Assembly: GCA_035510695.1 (NCBI GenBank)
Contig: DATKGO010000069.1
Span: 1-5,641 of the forward strand
Source of the DNA: DAIDHK01 sp035510695
Lineage (GTDB): Bacteria > Patescibacteriota > Microgenomatia > Levybacterales > UBA12049
DNA: 5,641 nt
Direction of reading: 5' to 3'
This document shows, piece by piece, positions 1 to 4,553 of this stretch (position 1 is its first letter; every line of letters begins with the position of its first letter). A model generated the notes under the pieces. The model was not told the DNA's origin. It saw nothing but the letters and a program-made list of their open reading frames with translations, and made no database searches. The position numbers and the translations under genes were made by a program.

Positions 1-141
1 GTATATTTTACTGCAGCAACACGATCATTGATGTGTTGAACCCAGGCATTGCCCGCCAATTGATTCCAAATATCATGTATAAGCGCATAATCCATAAAGC
101 CCGTTGTTAATACATGAAAATGTACTACATCACGTTTTTGA
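1..141. repeat. Terminal direct repeat, left copy (marks a circular 5,500-bp molecule)
   Basis: Bases 1-141 are identical to 5501-5641. The repeat lies in the middle of the Rep reading frame, which is continuous when the two ends are joined, so this is the overlap of a circular assembly and not a biological terminal repeat. An odd length such as 141 is typical of a k-mer overlap left by an assembler (inference). The true unit is 5,500 bp. Confidence 0.95.
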
Positions 142-377
142 TATTCAATTCCCTGCGCATAACTAAAATACGAATGTCCGCAAATCCTCGTATAGTGAGA
201 ACCGAACCGCGCTTCGTTCATTTTAGCTATAAAAACCTTGAAGCATTTATCAGCGAAAACTGGCGTTACAGCATCCCGAAACGTAAGTGTAAGAAAATTT
301 TTCCAGTCCTCTAAATCGACCAACCAATCAAACGCAGCAGCAGTTAATGGATTAAACCAAACCTGCTTCTCATCCAT
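1..377 (-). CDS. rep: HUH rolling-circle replication initiator (Rep), N-terminal and central part; continues across the window end
   Basis: Joined across the circle (377 down to 1, then 5500 down to 5374) this is a 167-aa protein. I read the three motifs of HUH endonucleases directly: motif I FLTLTF (residues 28-33), motif II HFH in VVHFHVL (86-88), and motif III AAVKYTVKYLVK with the likely nicking tyrosine at Y125 and a lysine at 128. Such proteins nick the origin, stay linked to the 5' end through tyrosine, and start rolling-circle replication of the phage DNA. The ATG at 377 overlaps the TAA of the upstream 93-codon gene (TAATG), suggesting coupled translation. AAGGAT sits about 9 bases upstream. 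At 167 aa it is much shorter than Ff pII (410 aa) and closer to minimal Reps of small ssDNA phages; there is no helicase or long C-terminal extension. The assignment is firm; the exact family is not. Confidence 0.92.
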   Translation of the reverse strand, partial: MDEKQVWFNPLTAAAFDWLVDLEDWKNFLTLTFRDAVTPVFADKCFKVFIAKMNEARFGSHYTRICGHSYFSYAQGIEYQKRDVVHFHVLTTGFMDYALIHDIWNQLAGNAWVQHINDRVAAVKY

Positions 378-658
378 TACCAAATATCCTTCTCAGGAGC
401 CCCTACAACCTCCCAGTACGGATATTCTAACGTCGACCTAGCCACACGATATTTTGTAGCATGACCGCGCTCTGCAAAACCCATCTCCAGCGAACTGACC
501 TTTAGAAAATCCCATACCTCCGGGTCCTGAATTATCGCTATCATCCATGGAAATTTTTCCTTGACGGCATCCAGAGACAAGACACCTTGCTCCAACAATT
601 TAAAAACTCCGAACTTATCTCGTTCCAAAATACAAACATAGAACATGACTTTATTCAT
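377..658 (-). CDS. Unknown 93-aa protein directly upstream of and overlapping Rep
   Basis: The product is unrecognised. It is a mostly soluble-looking alpha/beta protein: FYVCILERDKFGVFKLLEQG, then VKEKFPWMIAIIQDPEVWDFLKV, then GHATKYRVARSTLEYPYW. No membrane segment or catalytic motif is visible. I chose the ATG at 658 because AAGGAG lies 6 bases upstream, the best ribosome site in this region. The frame is also open to an ATG at 787, which has AAAGGAT 5 bases upstream and would give 136 aa. That extension crosses an 8-bp inverted repeat and is Gly/Arg/Lys/Glu-rich, so I regard it as less likely, but dual starts are possible. The stop overlaps the Rep start by one base, so it is probably co-transcribed and co-translated with Rep. 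It could be a replication accessory or regulator by position only. Confidence 0.68.
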   Translation of the reverse strand: MNKVMFYVCILERDKFGVFKLLEQGVLSLDAVKEKFPWMIAIIQDPEVWDFLKVSSLEMGFAERGHATKYRVARSTLEYPYWEVVGAPEKDIW

Positions 659-711
659 AAAGCACTCCTTCAATTCAGATTTTCGGTTCGCTTCGCTTAC
701 CGCTTTGCTTC

Positions 712-732
712 GAAAAAGGATATCCCTTTTTC
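712..732. repeat. Perfect 8-bp inverted repeat with 5-base loop
   Basis: GAAAAAGG (712-719) and CCTTTTTC (725-732) are exact reverse complements around ATATC. On the minus strand this hairpin lies between the two candidate starts (787 and 658) of the gene upstream of Rep. It is AT-rich in the stem and is not followed by a T-run on the minus strand, so it is not a standard terminator. It might modulate translation of the downstream start. Confidence 0.6.
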
Positions 733-811
733 TCGCTGCAGCTCCTTCATTGCCCCCGTCGTATAAACCCTCATTTCCTAGTACCATTTTTATCCTTTCC
801 ACTTGACGCAA

Positions 812-852
812 GACCCGCGCGGATCCGCGTGTACGCGGATTATGCGCGGGTC
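812..852. other. Strong GC-rich two-part hairpin, candidate replication origin or packaging signal
   Basis: The outer stem pairs GACCCGCGC (812-820) with GCGCGGGTC (844-852), nine perfect base pairs. The inner stem pairs ATCCGCGT (823-830) with ACGCGGAT (833-840), eight perfect pairs closed by only two bases (GT), so the top pairs probably open. Between the stems is an asymmetric bulge (GG against TAT). Neither strand has a T-run after the stem, which argues against a terminator. By position it matches the packaging signal or origin hairpins of filamentous phages, which fold in the single-stranded virion DNA. Whether it is the nick site, the minus-strand origin or the packaging signal cannot be decided here. 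Confidence 0.75.
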
Positions 853-859
853 ACTCGGC

Positions 860-964
860 ATTCTTTATAACAAAAACTCCTCCTGCAGCTGTAGACCCCT
901 CCTGCAGCTGTAGACTCCTCCTGCAGCTGTAGACTCCTCCTGCAGCTGTAGTTAAAAATCCAGA
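860..964 (+). repeat. Inverted copy of a piece of the Zot/3D-domain gene, expanded by tandem repeats
   Basis: The plus strand from 860 to 894 matches the coding (minus) strand from 1685 down to 1651 at 34 of 35 positions. After three extra 19-bp units, 952-964 matches 1650 down to 1638 at 12 of 13. Collapsing the tandem array to one unit gives 48 aligned bases with two mismatches. The coding copy encodes the stretch after the membrane helix (FFITKTPTAAVVKNP). The two copies are therefore an inverted repeat about 670 bp apart that could pair in single-stranded virion DNA or in RNA. Confidence 0.9.
877..951 (+). repeat. Four tandem 19-bp repeats (iteron-like)
   Basis: The unit is CTCCTCCTGCAGCTGTAGA, at 877-895, 896-914 (one T-to-C change at 897), 915-933 and 934-951 (last base differs). 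Each unit contains CTGCAGCTGTAG, an imperfect palindrome centred on CAGCTG. Short direct repeats next to a hairpin and upstream of a Rep operon resemble iterons bound by replication or regulatory proteins, but no binding protein is identified. A single copy of the same unit (18 of 19) lies inside the Zot/3D gene at 1651-1669 in the opposite orientation. Confidence 0.92.
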
Positions 965-966
965 GT

Positions 967-1152
967 TCAAACCTCGAAAGACCAAAAATAAATAATCGCC
1001 AAATCTACTACTCCGGATATACAACTTATTAGAGCAAAATTATCATTCCTCGCCCAGAAGTAACCGGCACCGACTATCAAACCAAAACCGCTTATCAGAA
1101 CAAAAACCGTAGAACAATCTATCAGAAATTCCTTAATTTTCTTCATATCCAT
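967..1152 (-). CDS. Small two-helix membrane protein (61 aa), last gene before the control region
   Basis: Two hydrophobic segments are visible: VFVLISGFGLIVGAGYFWA (about residues 16-34) and FALISCISGVVDLAIIYFW (about 39-57), after a basic, charged N-terminus (MDMKKIKEF). The ATG at 1152 has AGAGG six bases upstream. The gene overlaps the end of the 3D-domain gene by 20 bases in another frame, which implies translational coupling. A second in-frame ATG at 1146 is possible. The family is not recognised. By position (after the assembly gene) it may be an inner-membrane assembly accessory or a minor coat protein. In Ff phages the secretin pIV follows gene I here, but this product is far too small to be one. 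Confidence 0.8.
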   Translation of the reverse strand: MDMKKIKEFLIDCSTVFVLISGFGLIVGAGYFWARNDNFALISCISGVVDLAIIYFWSFEV

Positions 1153-1717
1153 ATATAGCCTCTCTCCAAGGTAATTTTTGTAAAGTATCCAGAAAATCCA
1201 GATACCGAGTACCCTCTATCAAACCGCCCCTATCATTACAAACGTAAACGCCCCGAACTTCAACAGGAGCAATAATAACAATTTTTGTACCCAGCGGTAT
1301 CTCACTAGAACATGCCACTGACCGCCCTAGCCAGTCCTGCCAGCGATCACCTGAACTTAATAGCGATAAACATACCCCACCTTCGAAATCTGCGCAATTA
1401 GCCCCACCCAGAGGAGGATAATAATACGAATACAACCACTTTTGAATTTTCAAACCCAAAACATTACTTGTATCCGAACCAATTGGCGTTGGTGTAGATT
1501 CTATTTTAACAACAGGTTCTTGGATATTCTGTTGACCAATAGCATATTCAGCCGTTGGAGTAACCATTTTATAACCGTATGACATCATAGTAGCTTGAAC
1601 TTGCGTACTCACCCAGGCTGCGGTCGCGAGCTGCTCATCTGGGTTTTTAACTACAGCTGCAGTAGGAGTTTTTGTTATAAAGAATTTTGATGCAATTCCC
1701 AAAACTACAAAAATCAT
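1133..1717 (-). CDS. Membrane-anchored protein with 3D / double-psi beta-barrel peptidoglycan-type domain; probable C-terminal half of the Zot/pI assembly protein
   Basis: The certain part is 194 aa from ATG 1717. Order: membrane helix (NWIMIFVVLGIASKFFI, beginning just upstream of this ATG), a Thr/Pro linker (residues 15-90), then a 3D/RlpA-like barrel (about 97-178) with YYYPPLGGANC, GRSVACSSEIPLGTKIVI and VCNDRGGLIEG...LDFLD. D162 and D174 match the Asp pattern D-x-G-G-x-I-x-G of the 3D family. Cys108, 116, 136 and 160 could form disulfides. 3D domains occur in lytic transglycosylases and related wall-active proteins, so it likely acts outside the membrane on peptidoglycan during extrusion (inference). 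The start is uncertain: 1717 has no ribosome site and cuts the membrane helix. ATGs at 1822 and 1843 lie inside Zot. The frame joins Zot by one +1 shift near 1740-1765, giving an ATPase-helix-periplasmic layout like pI. Confidence 0.82.
   Translation of the reverse strand: MIFVVLGIASKFFITKTPTAAVVKNPDEQLATAAWVSTQVQATMMSYGYKMVTPTAEYAIGQQNIQEPVVKIESTPTPIGSDTSNVLGLKIQKWLYSYYYPPLGGANCADFEGGVCLSLLSSGDRWQDWLGRSVACSSEIPLGTKIVIIAPVEVRGVYVCNDRGGLIEGTRYLDFLDTLQKLPWREAIYGYEEN
1638..1685 (-). repeat. Coding partner of the inverted repeat with the control region
   Basis: These 48 bases, inside the 3D-domain gene just after its membrane helix, match the collapsed form of 860-964 on the opposite strand at 46 positions. 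This copy has only one 19-bp unit, and its frame is intact, so it is probably the older copy and the control-region copy the derived one (inference). Confidence 0.88.
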
Positions 1718-1739
1718 AATCCAGTTTGTTATTGCATTT

Positions 1740-2459
1740 CTAATTCCGCTTCCCTTTGGTGCCCTTTCGTGCAGCCAAGGATAGTGAATTACCGACCTTT
1801 TCCGCCACCCTAGTAAGATCATCGGCAGAATTGACCGACTCATCCTCTCCGAAGCCGAGAGACTTTCGCGCCACATCTCGTATGACGTACCGCCTACCGT
1901 ATCTATCAAAGAGTTTTTTTGCTCTCTCCTCGAAGAATAAGACAACAGCATCCGGGAAATCCCCTGGGTCAAGTGTTGAATACGTACCGAAAGTATTTTG
2001 CCAACCGCTTTGAAGAAGGAACCCACCGTACTTCTTAGTTTCCTGTATATTGACTTCATACCGCCAGACTTTCAAAGGAATAGCCAAATTTTTCCAGAAA
2101 TCAAACCATAAATACAATCTCAAATTAGTTAAATTCTCATGTGGAAGTTGCTTACCAGAGAAAATCAAATACGAATCCATTTTGCCAAGAAAAGTACCCA
2201 ACTTCTGACTTGTCGCCATGGAACGTACATAAATACCGCCTTCATCAACAATTCCCACGCACTTATCATCCAATTCAATATCTTCATATTCATCCCTCCA
2301 TACCGTATTAAAATTGCAAACTAATTTATAGTGCTGTTTCAGCAAAGTTTCAGCTACTTCAAGAGCGAGTAGAGTTTTTCCAGATCGTAATCTACCAGTT
2401 ATACAAACAATTCTATTATCAAAAAATTCTGACAAAAAACCGCCATCAAAAATAATCAT
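1740..2459 (-). CDS. zot: Zot/pI-like assembly ATPase domain (239 aa)
   Basis: The N-terminal P-loop is clear: RIVCITGRLRSGKT with Walker A GRLRSGKT at residues 22-29, and a Walker B CVGIVDEGG at 67-75. This is the layout of the Zonular occludens toxin-like/gene I ATPases that power filamentous phage assembly at the inner membrane. The length before the basic end (AARKGTKGKRN) equals the cytoplasmic part of Ff pI (about 250 aa), but the membrane helix and outer domain expected next are absent from this frame and are found in the +1 frame immediately downstream. The ATG at 2459 has AGGTGA five bases upstream, overlapping the stop of the 29-aa gene. The ATPase identity is strong. Whether the product ends here, or is also made as a +1 frameshift fusion, is open. 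Confidence 0.93.
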   Translation of the reverse strand: MIIFDGGFLSEFFDNRIVCITGRLRSGKTLLALEVAETLLKQHYKLVCNFNTVWRDEYEDIELDDKCVGIVDEGGIYVRSMATSQKLGTFLGKMDSYLIFSGKQLPHENLTNLRLYLWFDFWKNLAIPLKVWRYEVNIQETKKYGGFLLQSGWQNTFGTYSTLDPGDFPDAVVLFFEERAKKLFDRYGRRYVIRDVARKSLGFGEDESVNSADDLTRVAEKVGNSLSLAARKGTKGKRN

Positions 2460-2467
2460 ACATTCAC

Positions 2468-2557
2468 CTAAACCAATGATTTTATAAAAGCCACAGCAAC
2501 TACAATTCCAAAAGTTGTGATGAGAGCGTACGGAATGTAAAGTGTAAAGTTAATCAT
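2468..2557 (-). CDS. 29-aa single-helix membrane peptide between the pIII-like gene and Zot
   Basis: The peptide is essentially one hydrophobic helix (YALITTFGIVVAVAFIKSLV) after a short N-terminus. The ATG at 2557 is preceded by AGAGGA four bases upstream, placed in the 10-base gap after the pIII-like stop. Its stop overlaps the ribosome site of Zot. Ff phages encode similarly tiny capping proteins (pVII, 33 aa; pIX, 32 aa), and a pVI-like minor coat protein usually lies here between genes III and I, though pVI is much longer. A minor virion or assembly role is inferred from size and position. Confidence 0.75.
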   Translation of the reverse strand: MINFTLYIPYALITTFGIVVAVAFIKSLV

Positions 2558-2567
2558 AATTCCTCTA

Positions 2568-3698
2568 TTATGCCATTACTAAAGTGCGAATAGCCCAAAT
2601 GCCGGCAACTACTAACATAAGTACATCCATTGAAAATGTTATGCCTAAAATAGACATTGAACCAAATGAAATACCATACAAGCAAACATGCACTAACGCA
2701 GGTACGTTCAACTCAATTCCTAACAAATTAGCATTGTAAGGTCCAATATCCAGACAGCTACCAGCTTCCTTAATCAACCCCGACATATTAAATACATTAT
2801 TGGATGCAGGAGACCCAGCCGACACTTTAGCACAATATTGCAAAGTTGCGGTCGTTGTTGGTTCTGGTAGTGTCGTTGGCATTGGAGTAGCAGCAGGAGC
2901 ATTTATAGTCATCGATGAGCCATCATCATAATACCCGCCATATCCGTCCTCTTGAACTGATAAAGAAACATTACCAGCCCCAGCATTGAAACCACCGGTT
3001 CCACTTATTACAAAAGTTTGCTCATAATTAATATTGGTTACATGACCGCCTGCAGCTGGAGGAAAATTATCAACTTGCAATGAATAAGTAGAGTAAGGTT
3101 CAACAACGTTATAGTTAACGACGATCTCATTCGGCGTATTATTTGCGATCTTAATATAGTTATAAAGTGTATTAAATTCATAATCGGCGTGAACGTATGT
3201 TAGATCTGCGAGTACATCAATGGTTCCAGTCCAAGCCCCATCCTGCGCCTGCAATCCATATCCCGACTTAGTAAAAGGCATAACACCTGTTGCAGGCCCC
3301 CCGCCTGGTTCTGATATCCAGTTTGCTAAAGCAGGCCCGGAATATATCGGTGTTCCTTGTATTGTTGGCGTTATCTCGATTGTTGGCGTAATTGTTGTTG
3401 GTGCCGTCCCAGTACCATTCCACGTTGGTTCCGGTACTGGCGTACTTGTAGAATACTTCATGCTGCAGGCCATGCAATAGAAATTCCAAACATCCCCCGG
3501 CGTTACCGTTAACCAATCCTCCGGCGTACTATCCGGACACAAAATAGCATTATCAACACCCGTTGGTAAATACTGCGTAGATTCGAAGCCTGGTCCCGGT
3601 GTTACCGTTGGCGTACTATCCGCAAAAACCGGAAATGTTAGAATAAACATTCCAAAAAAAACCAATATTCCAGACTCAATCAAATGTAAATTCTTCAT
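2568..3698 (-). CDS. pIII-like adsorption / minor coat protein, secreted and C-terminally anchored (376 aa)
   Basis: Order: signal peptide (basic MKNLHL, hydrophobic core, likely cut after VFA at residue 26), a Thr/Pro-rich N-terminal region with several Cys (LCPDSTPEDW, FYCMACSMKY, TITPTIEITPT), a central beta-rich Gly/Asn/Tyr domain (about 120-265), a second TP-rich linker (PMPTTLPEPTTTATL), a Cys-containing region, and a C-terminal membrane helix (FSMDVLMLVVAGIWAI) ending near RTLVMA. Domains joined by flexible linkers and a C-terminal anchor are the design of pIII, which caps the filament and binds the host receptor. I prefer ATG 3698 (GGGTGG about 5 bases upstream) to an in-frame GTG at 3707. 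The ATG is separated from the preceding stop by one base. TP-rich linkers suggest a Chloroflexota host (inference). No sequence similarity to a named pIII is claimed. Confidence 0.85.
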   Translation of the reverse strand: MKNLHLIESGILVFFGMFILTFPVFADSTPTVTPGPGFESTQYLPTGVDNAILCPDSTPEDWLTVTPGDVWNFYCMACSMKYSTSTPVPEPTWNGTGTAPTTITPTIEITPTIQGTPIYSGPALANWISEPGGGPATGVMPFTKSGYGLQAQDGAWTGTIDVLADLTYVHADYEFNTLYNYIKIANNTPNEIVVNYNVVEPYSTYSLQVDNFPPAAGGHVTNINYEQTFVISGTGGFNAGAGNVSLSVQEDGYGGYYDDGSSMTINAPAATPMPTTLPEPTTTATLQYCAKVSAGSPASNNVFNMSGLIKEAGSCLDIGPYNANLLGIELNVPALVHVCLYGISFGSMSILGITFSMDVLMLVVAGIWAIRTLVMA

Positions 3699-3699
3699 T

Positions 3700-3816
3700 T
3701 TAGCCACCCCATCTTATAGCCAACAAGACAACAACCATAACCAAAACAGTATTAATCATAGCCTGCATAGGTACAAGCAAATTGAATGCGTTCAAGGTCT
3801 GCAATATCATGTCCAT
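3700..3816 (-). CDS. 38-aa membrane protein, directly before the pIII-like gene
   Basis: The sequence begins MDMILQTLNAFNLLVP, continues with one hydrophobic helix (INTVLVMVVVLLAI) and ends RWGG. Its stop is one base before the pIII-like ATG, and its start lies 7 bases after the stop of the 37-aa gene. The ribosome site is weak, so translational coupling is likely. It resembles the small Ff virion proteins in size and hydropathy. No homology can be asserted. Confidence 0.72.
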   Translation of the reverse strand: MDMILQTLNAFNLLVPMQAMINTVLVMVVVLLAIRWGG

Positions 3817-3823
3817 TTTTTAA

Positions 3824-3937
3824 TCACAGCTTTCTTAATATAAACCCGAAAATCGCTATTACAGTTAAAGCCACTACAAAAAAACCGATAGGTTTTAACA
3901 GACCGAGATTATTCATTATCATAACAATCATGTACAT
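3824..3937 (-). CDS. 37-aa membrane protein
   Basis: One strong hydrophobic helix (PIGFFVVALTVIAIFGFIL) ends in a basic RKL, after a Met-rich N-terminus (MYMIVMIMNN). ATG 3937 has a good AAGGGGAG ribosome site 8 bases upstream and lies one base after the stop of the 60-aa gene. A positively charged C-terminus after the helix is shared with coat proteins, whose inner end contacts DNA, but this is only a resemblance. It is likely a minor coat or capping protein. Confidence 0.75.
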   Translation of the reverse strand: MYMIVMIMNNLGLLKPIGFFVVALTVIAIFGFILRKL

Positions 3938-3938
3938 T

Positions 3939-4121
3939 TTATTTACTCCCCTTAGCTAACCCTAACATTTTATGTACAGCCGCAAAACAAATAACCGTTA
4001 CCATCGCAAAGCCAATTTTATCCGCATCAATCATATTATTTGCAGACATAAATAACCATCCAAGCCCTAAAAATGGCTCCTCAAATATAATCAGCGCCAG
4101 GAAGAAGAGAAAATTTATCAT
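3939..4121 (-). CDS. 60-aa membrane protein with two hydrophobic segments
   Basis: Segment one is FLFFLALIIF, followed by FLGLGWLFM. Segment two is IGFAMVTVICFAAVHKML, and the end is basic (GLAKGSK). ATG 4121 overlaps the TGA of the preceding gene (ATGA) and has AGGAG 10 bases upstream. It belongs to the tightly packed late operon between the terminator and the pIII-like gene. The family is not recognised. Confidence 0.78.
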   Translation of the reverse strand: MINFLFFLALIIFEEPFLGLGWLFMSANNMIDADKIGFAMVTVICFAAVHKMLGLAKGSK

Positions 4122-4303
4122 TGCACCGACACTCCTGATATAACCGAAAGTATAAATTTAATCAGAGCAATTGCAATCCCAAAAAACAATACAAAAATCA
4201 TCGCTGAATATAACGTAAAACCCGGAAATATAGAAATGTTATTAAGCAATCTATATACCAGGTCGAATAAATTTAGCAAGGACTGAGAGCCAATTAGAGT
4301 CAT
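4118..4303 (-). CDS. 61-aa membrane protein beginning right after the terminator
   Basis: An N-terminal amphipathic stretch (SQSLLNLFDLVYRLLNNISIF) precedes a long hydrophobic helix (YSAMIFVLFFGIAIALIKF) and a short hydrophilic end. The ATG at 4303 has no ribosome site and sits two bases past the T-tract of the terminator, so translation must depend on read-through transcripts or begin at a near-leaderless or processed 5' end. Its stop overlaps the next start. The family is not recognised. It is likely a minor virion or assembly protein. Confidence 0.72.
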   Translation of the reverse strand: MTLIGSQSLLNLFDLVYRLLNNISIFPGFTLYSAMIFVLFFGIAIALIKFILSVISGVSVQ

Positions 4304-4305
4304 TA

Positions 4306-4337
4306 GAAAAATGGCTGGAGTTTATTAGACCCCAGCC
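4306..4337 (-). terminator. Rho-independent terminator after the coat-protein genes
   Basis: On the minus strand GGCTGGGGT pairs with ACTCCAGCC (nine pairs, one G-U), with a 7-base loop (CTAATAA), followed by ATTTTTC. It follows the last 50-aa coat gene by 17 bases. The Ff phages place their central terminator just after gene VIII in the same way, so the most abundant coat and DNA-binding transcripts end here and the pIII/Zot genes are read at a lower level. Confidence 0.88.
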
Positions 4338-4354
4338 AATCCCGGAACATCAAA

Positions 4355-4507
4355 TTAAGAACGACCTTTCAGTTTCTTCACTGCGTAGAAGGCAATGCCC
4401 AAAATTAAAGTCCCGGCAACAATCATACCGAGAGTTACATCGACAGTATCAAGCGTGCCGATGCTCATACCCAAAATTGCGGATAACCAAGTAATCAACT
4501 GGTCCAT
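4355..4507 (-). CDS. Major coat protein paralogue C (50 aa), last of three
   Basis: The sequence is MDQLITWLSAILGMSIGTLD, then a helix (VTLGMIVAGTLILGIAFYAV) and a basic end (KKLKGRS). Exactly 50 residues, a single central membrane helix and a Lys/Arg tail are the hallmarks of mature filamentous coat proteins such as pVIII. There is no signal peptide, as in phage Pf3, so membrane insertion is probably by YidC (inference). It matches paralogue A at 35 of 50 positions without gaps. AGAAAGGTGG lies close upstream. The terminator follows directly. Confidence 0.9.
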   Translation of the reverse strand: MDQLITWLSAILGMSIGTLDTVDVTLGMIVAGTLILGIAFYAVKKLKGRS

Positions 4508-4553
4508 TATGTTCACCACCTTTCTTTTTTAGATTTTTGAAACAAAACTTTAT

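Larger units (their letters stand above)
659..966. other. Main non-coding control region (probable origin and packaging region)
   Basis: About 308 bases lie between the last gene of the late operon (stop at 967) and the start of the 93-codon gene. It holds four tandem 19-bp repeats, a strong imperfect hairpin, an 8-bp inverted repeat at 712-732, and possibly an alternative gene start at 787. In Ff phages the corresponding position, after the assembly genes and before the Rep gene, carries the packaging signal and both replication origins. The same role is inferred here from gene order and structure. No nick site can be named from the sequence alone. The minus strand reads TGTTATAAAG around 862-871, a possible -10 element, but there is no convincing -35. 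Confidence 0.6.

Noticed and set aside
114..441. Plus-strand open frames of 66 and 67 codons
   Set aside because: They lie opposite the Rep gene, whose HUH motifs prove the minus frame. No convincing ribosome sites or protein features.
812..852. Rho-independent terminator
   Set aside because: The stem is strong but no T-run follows on either strand.
877..951. CRISPR array or diversity-generating template repeat
   Set aside because: The 19-bp units are directly contiguous with no spacers. There is no reverse transcriptase, and the mismatches to the gene copy are not adenine-specific.
1756..2013. Plus-strand open frame of 85 codons
   Set aside because: Antisense to the Zot gene, with Ser/Pro/Arg-rich composition typical of a shadow frame.
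1844..2059. Extending the 3D-domain gene upstream to 2059
   Set aside because: This stretch is fully inside Zot in another frame, and the translation (RRKL-like, Ser/Arg-rich) shows no domain. The plausible start or frameshift lies further downstream.
3220..3480. Plus-strand 86-codon frame
   Set aside because: Antisense to the TP-rich coding sequence. Its Val/Gly/Pro repeats simply mirror the Thr-Pro codons.
3268..3516. Minus-strand 82-codon frame inside the pIII-like gene
   Set aside because: Asn/Thr-rich translation is a frame-shifted shadow of the TP-rich repeats. It has no own ribosome site or context.
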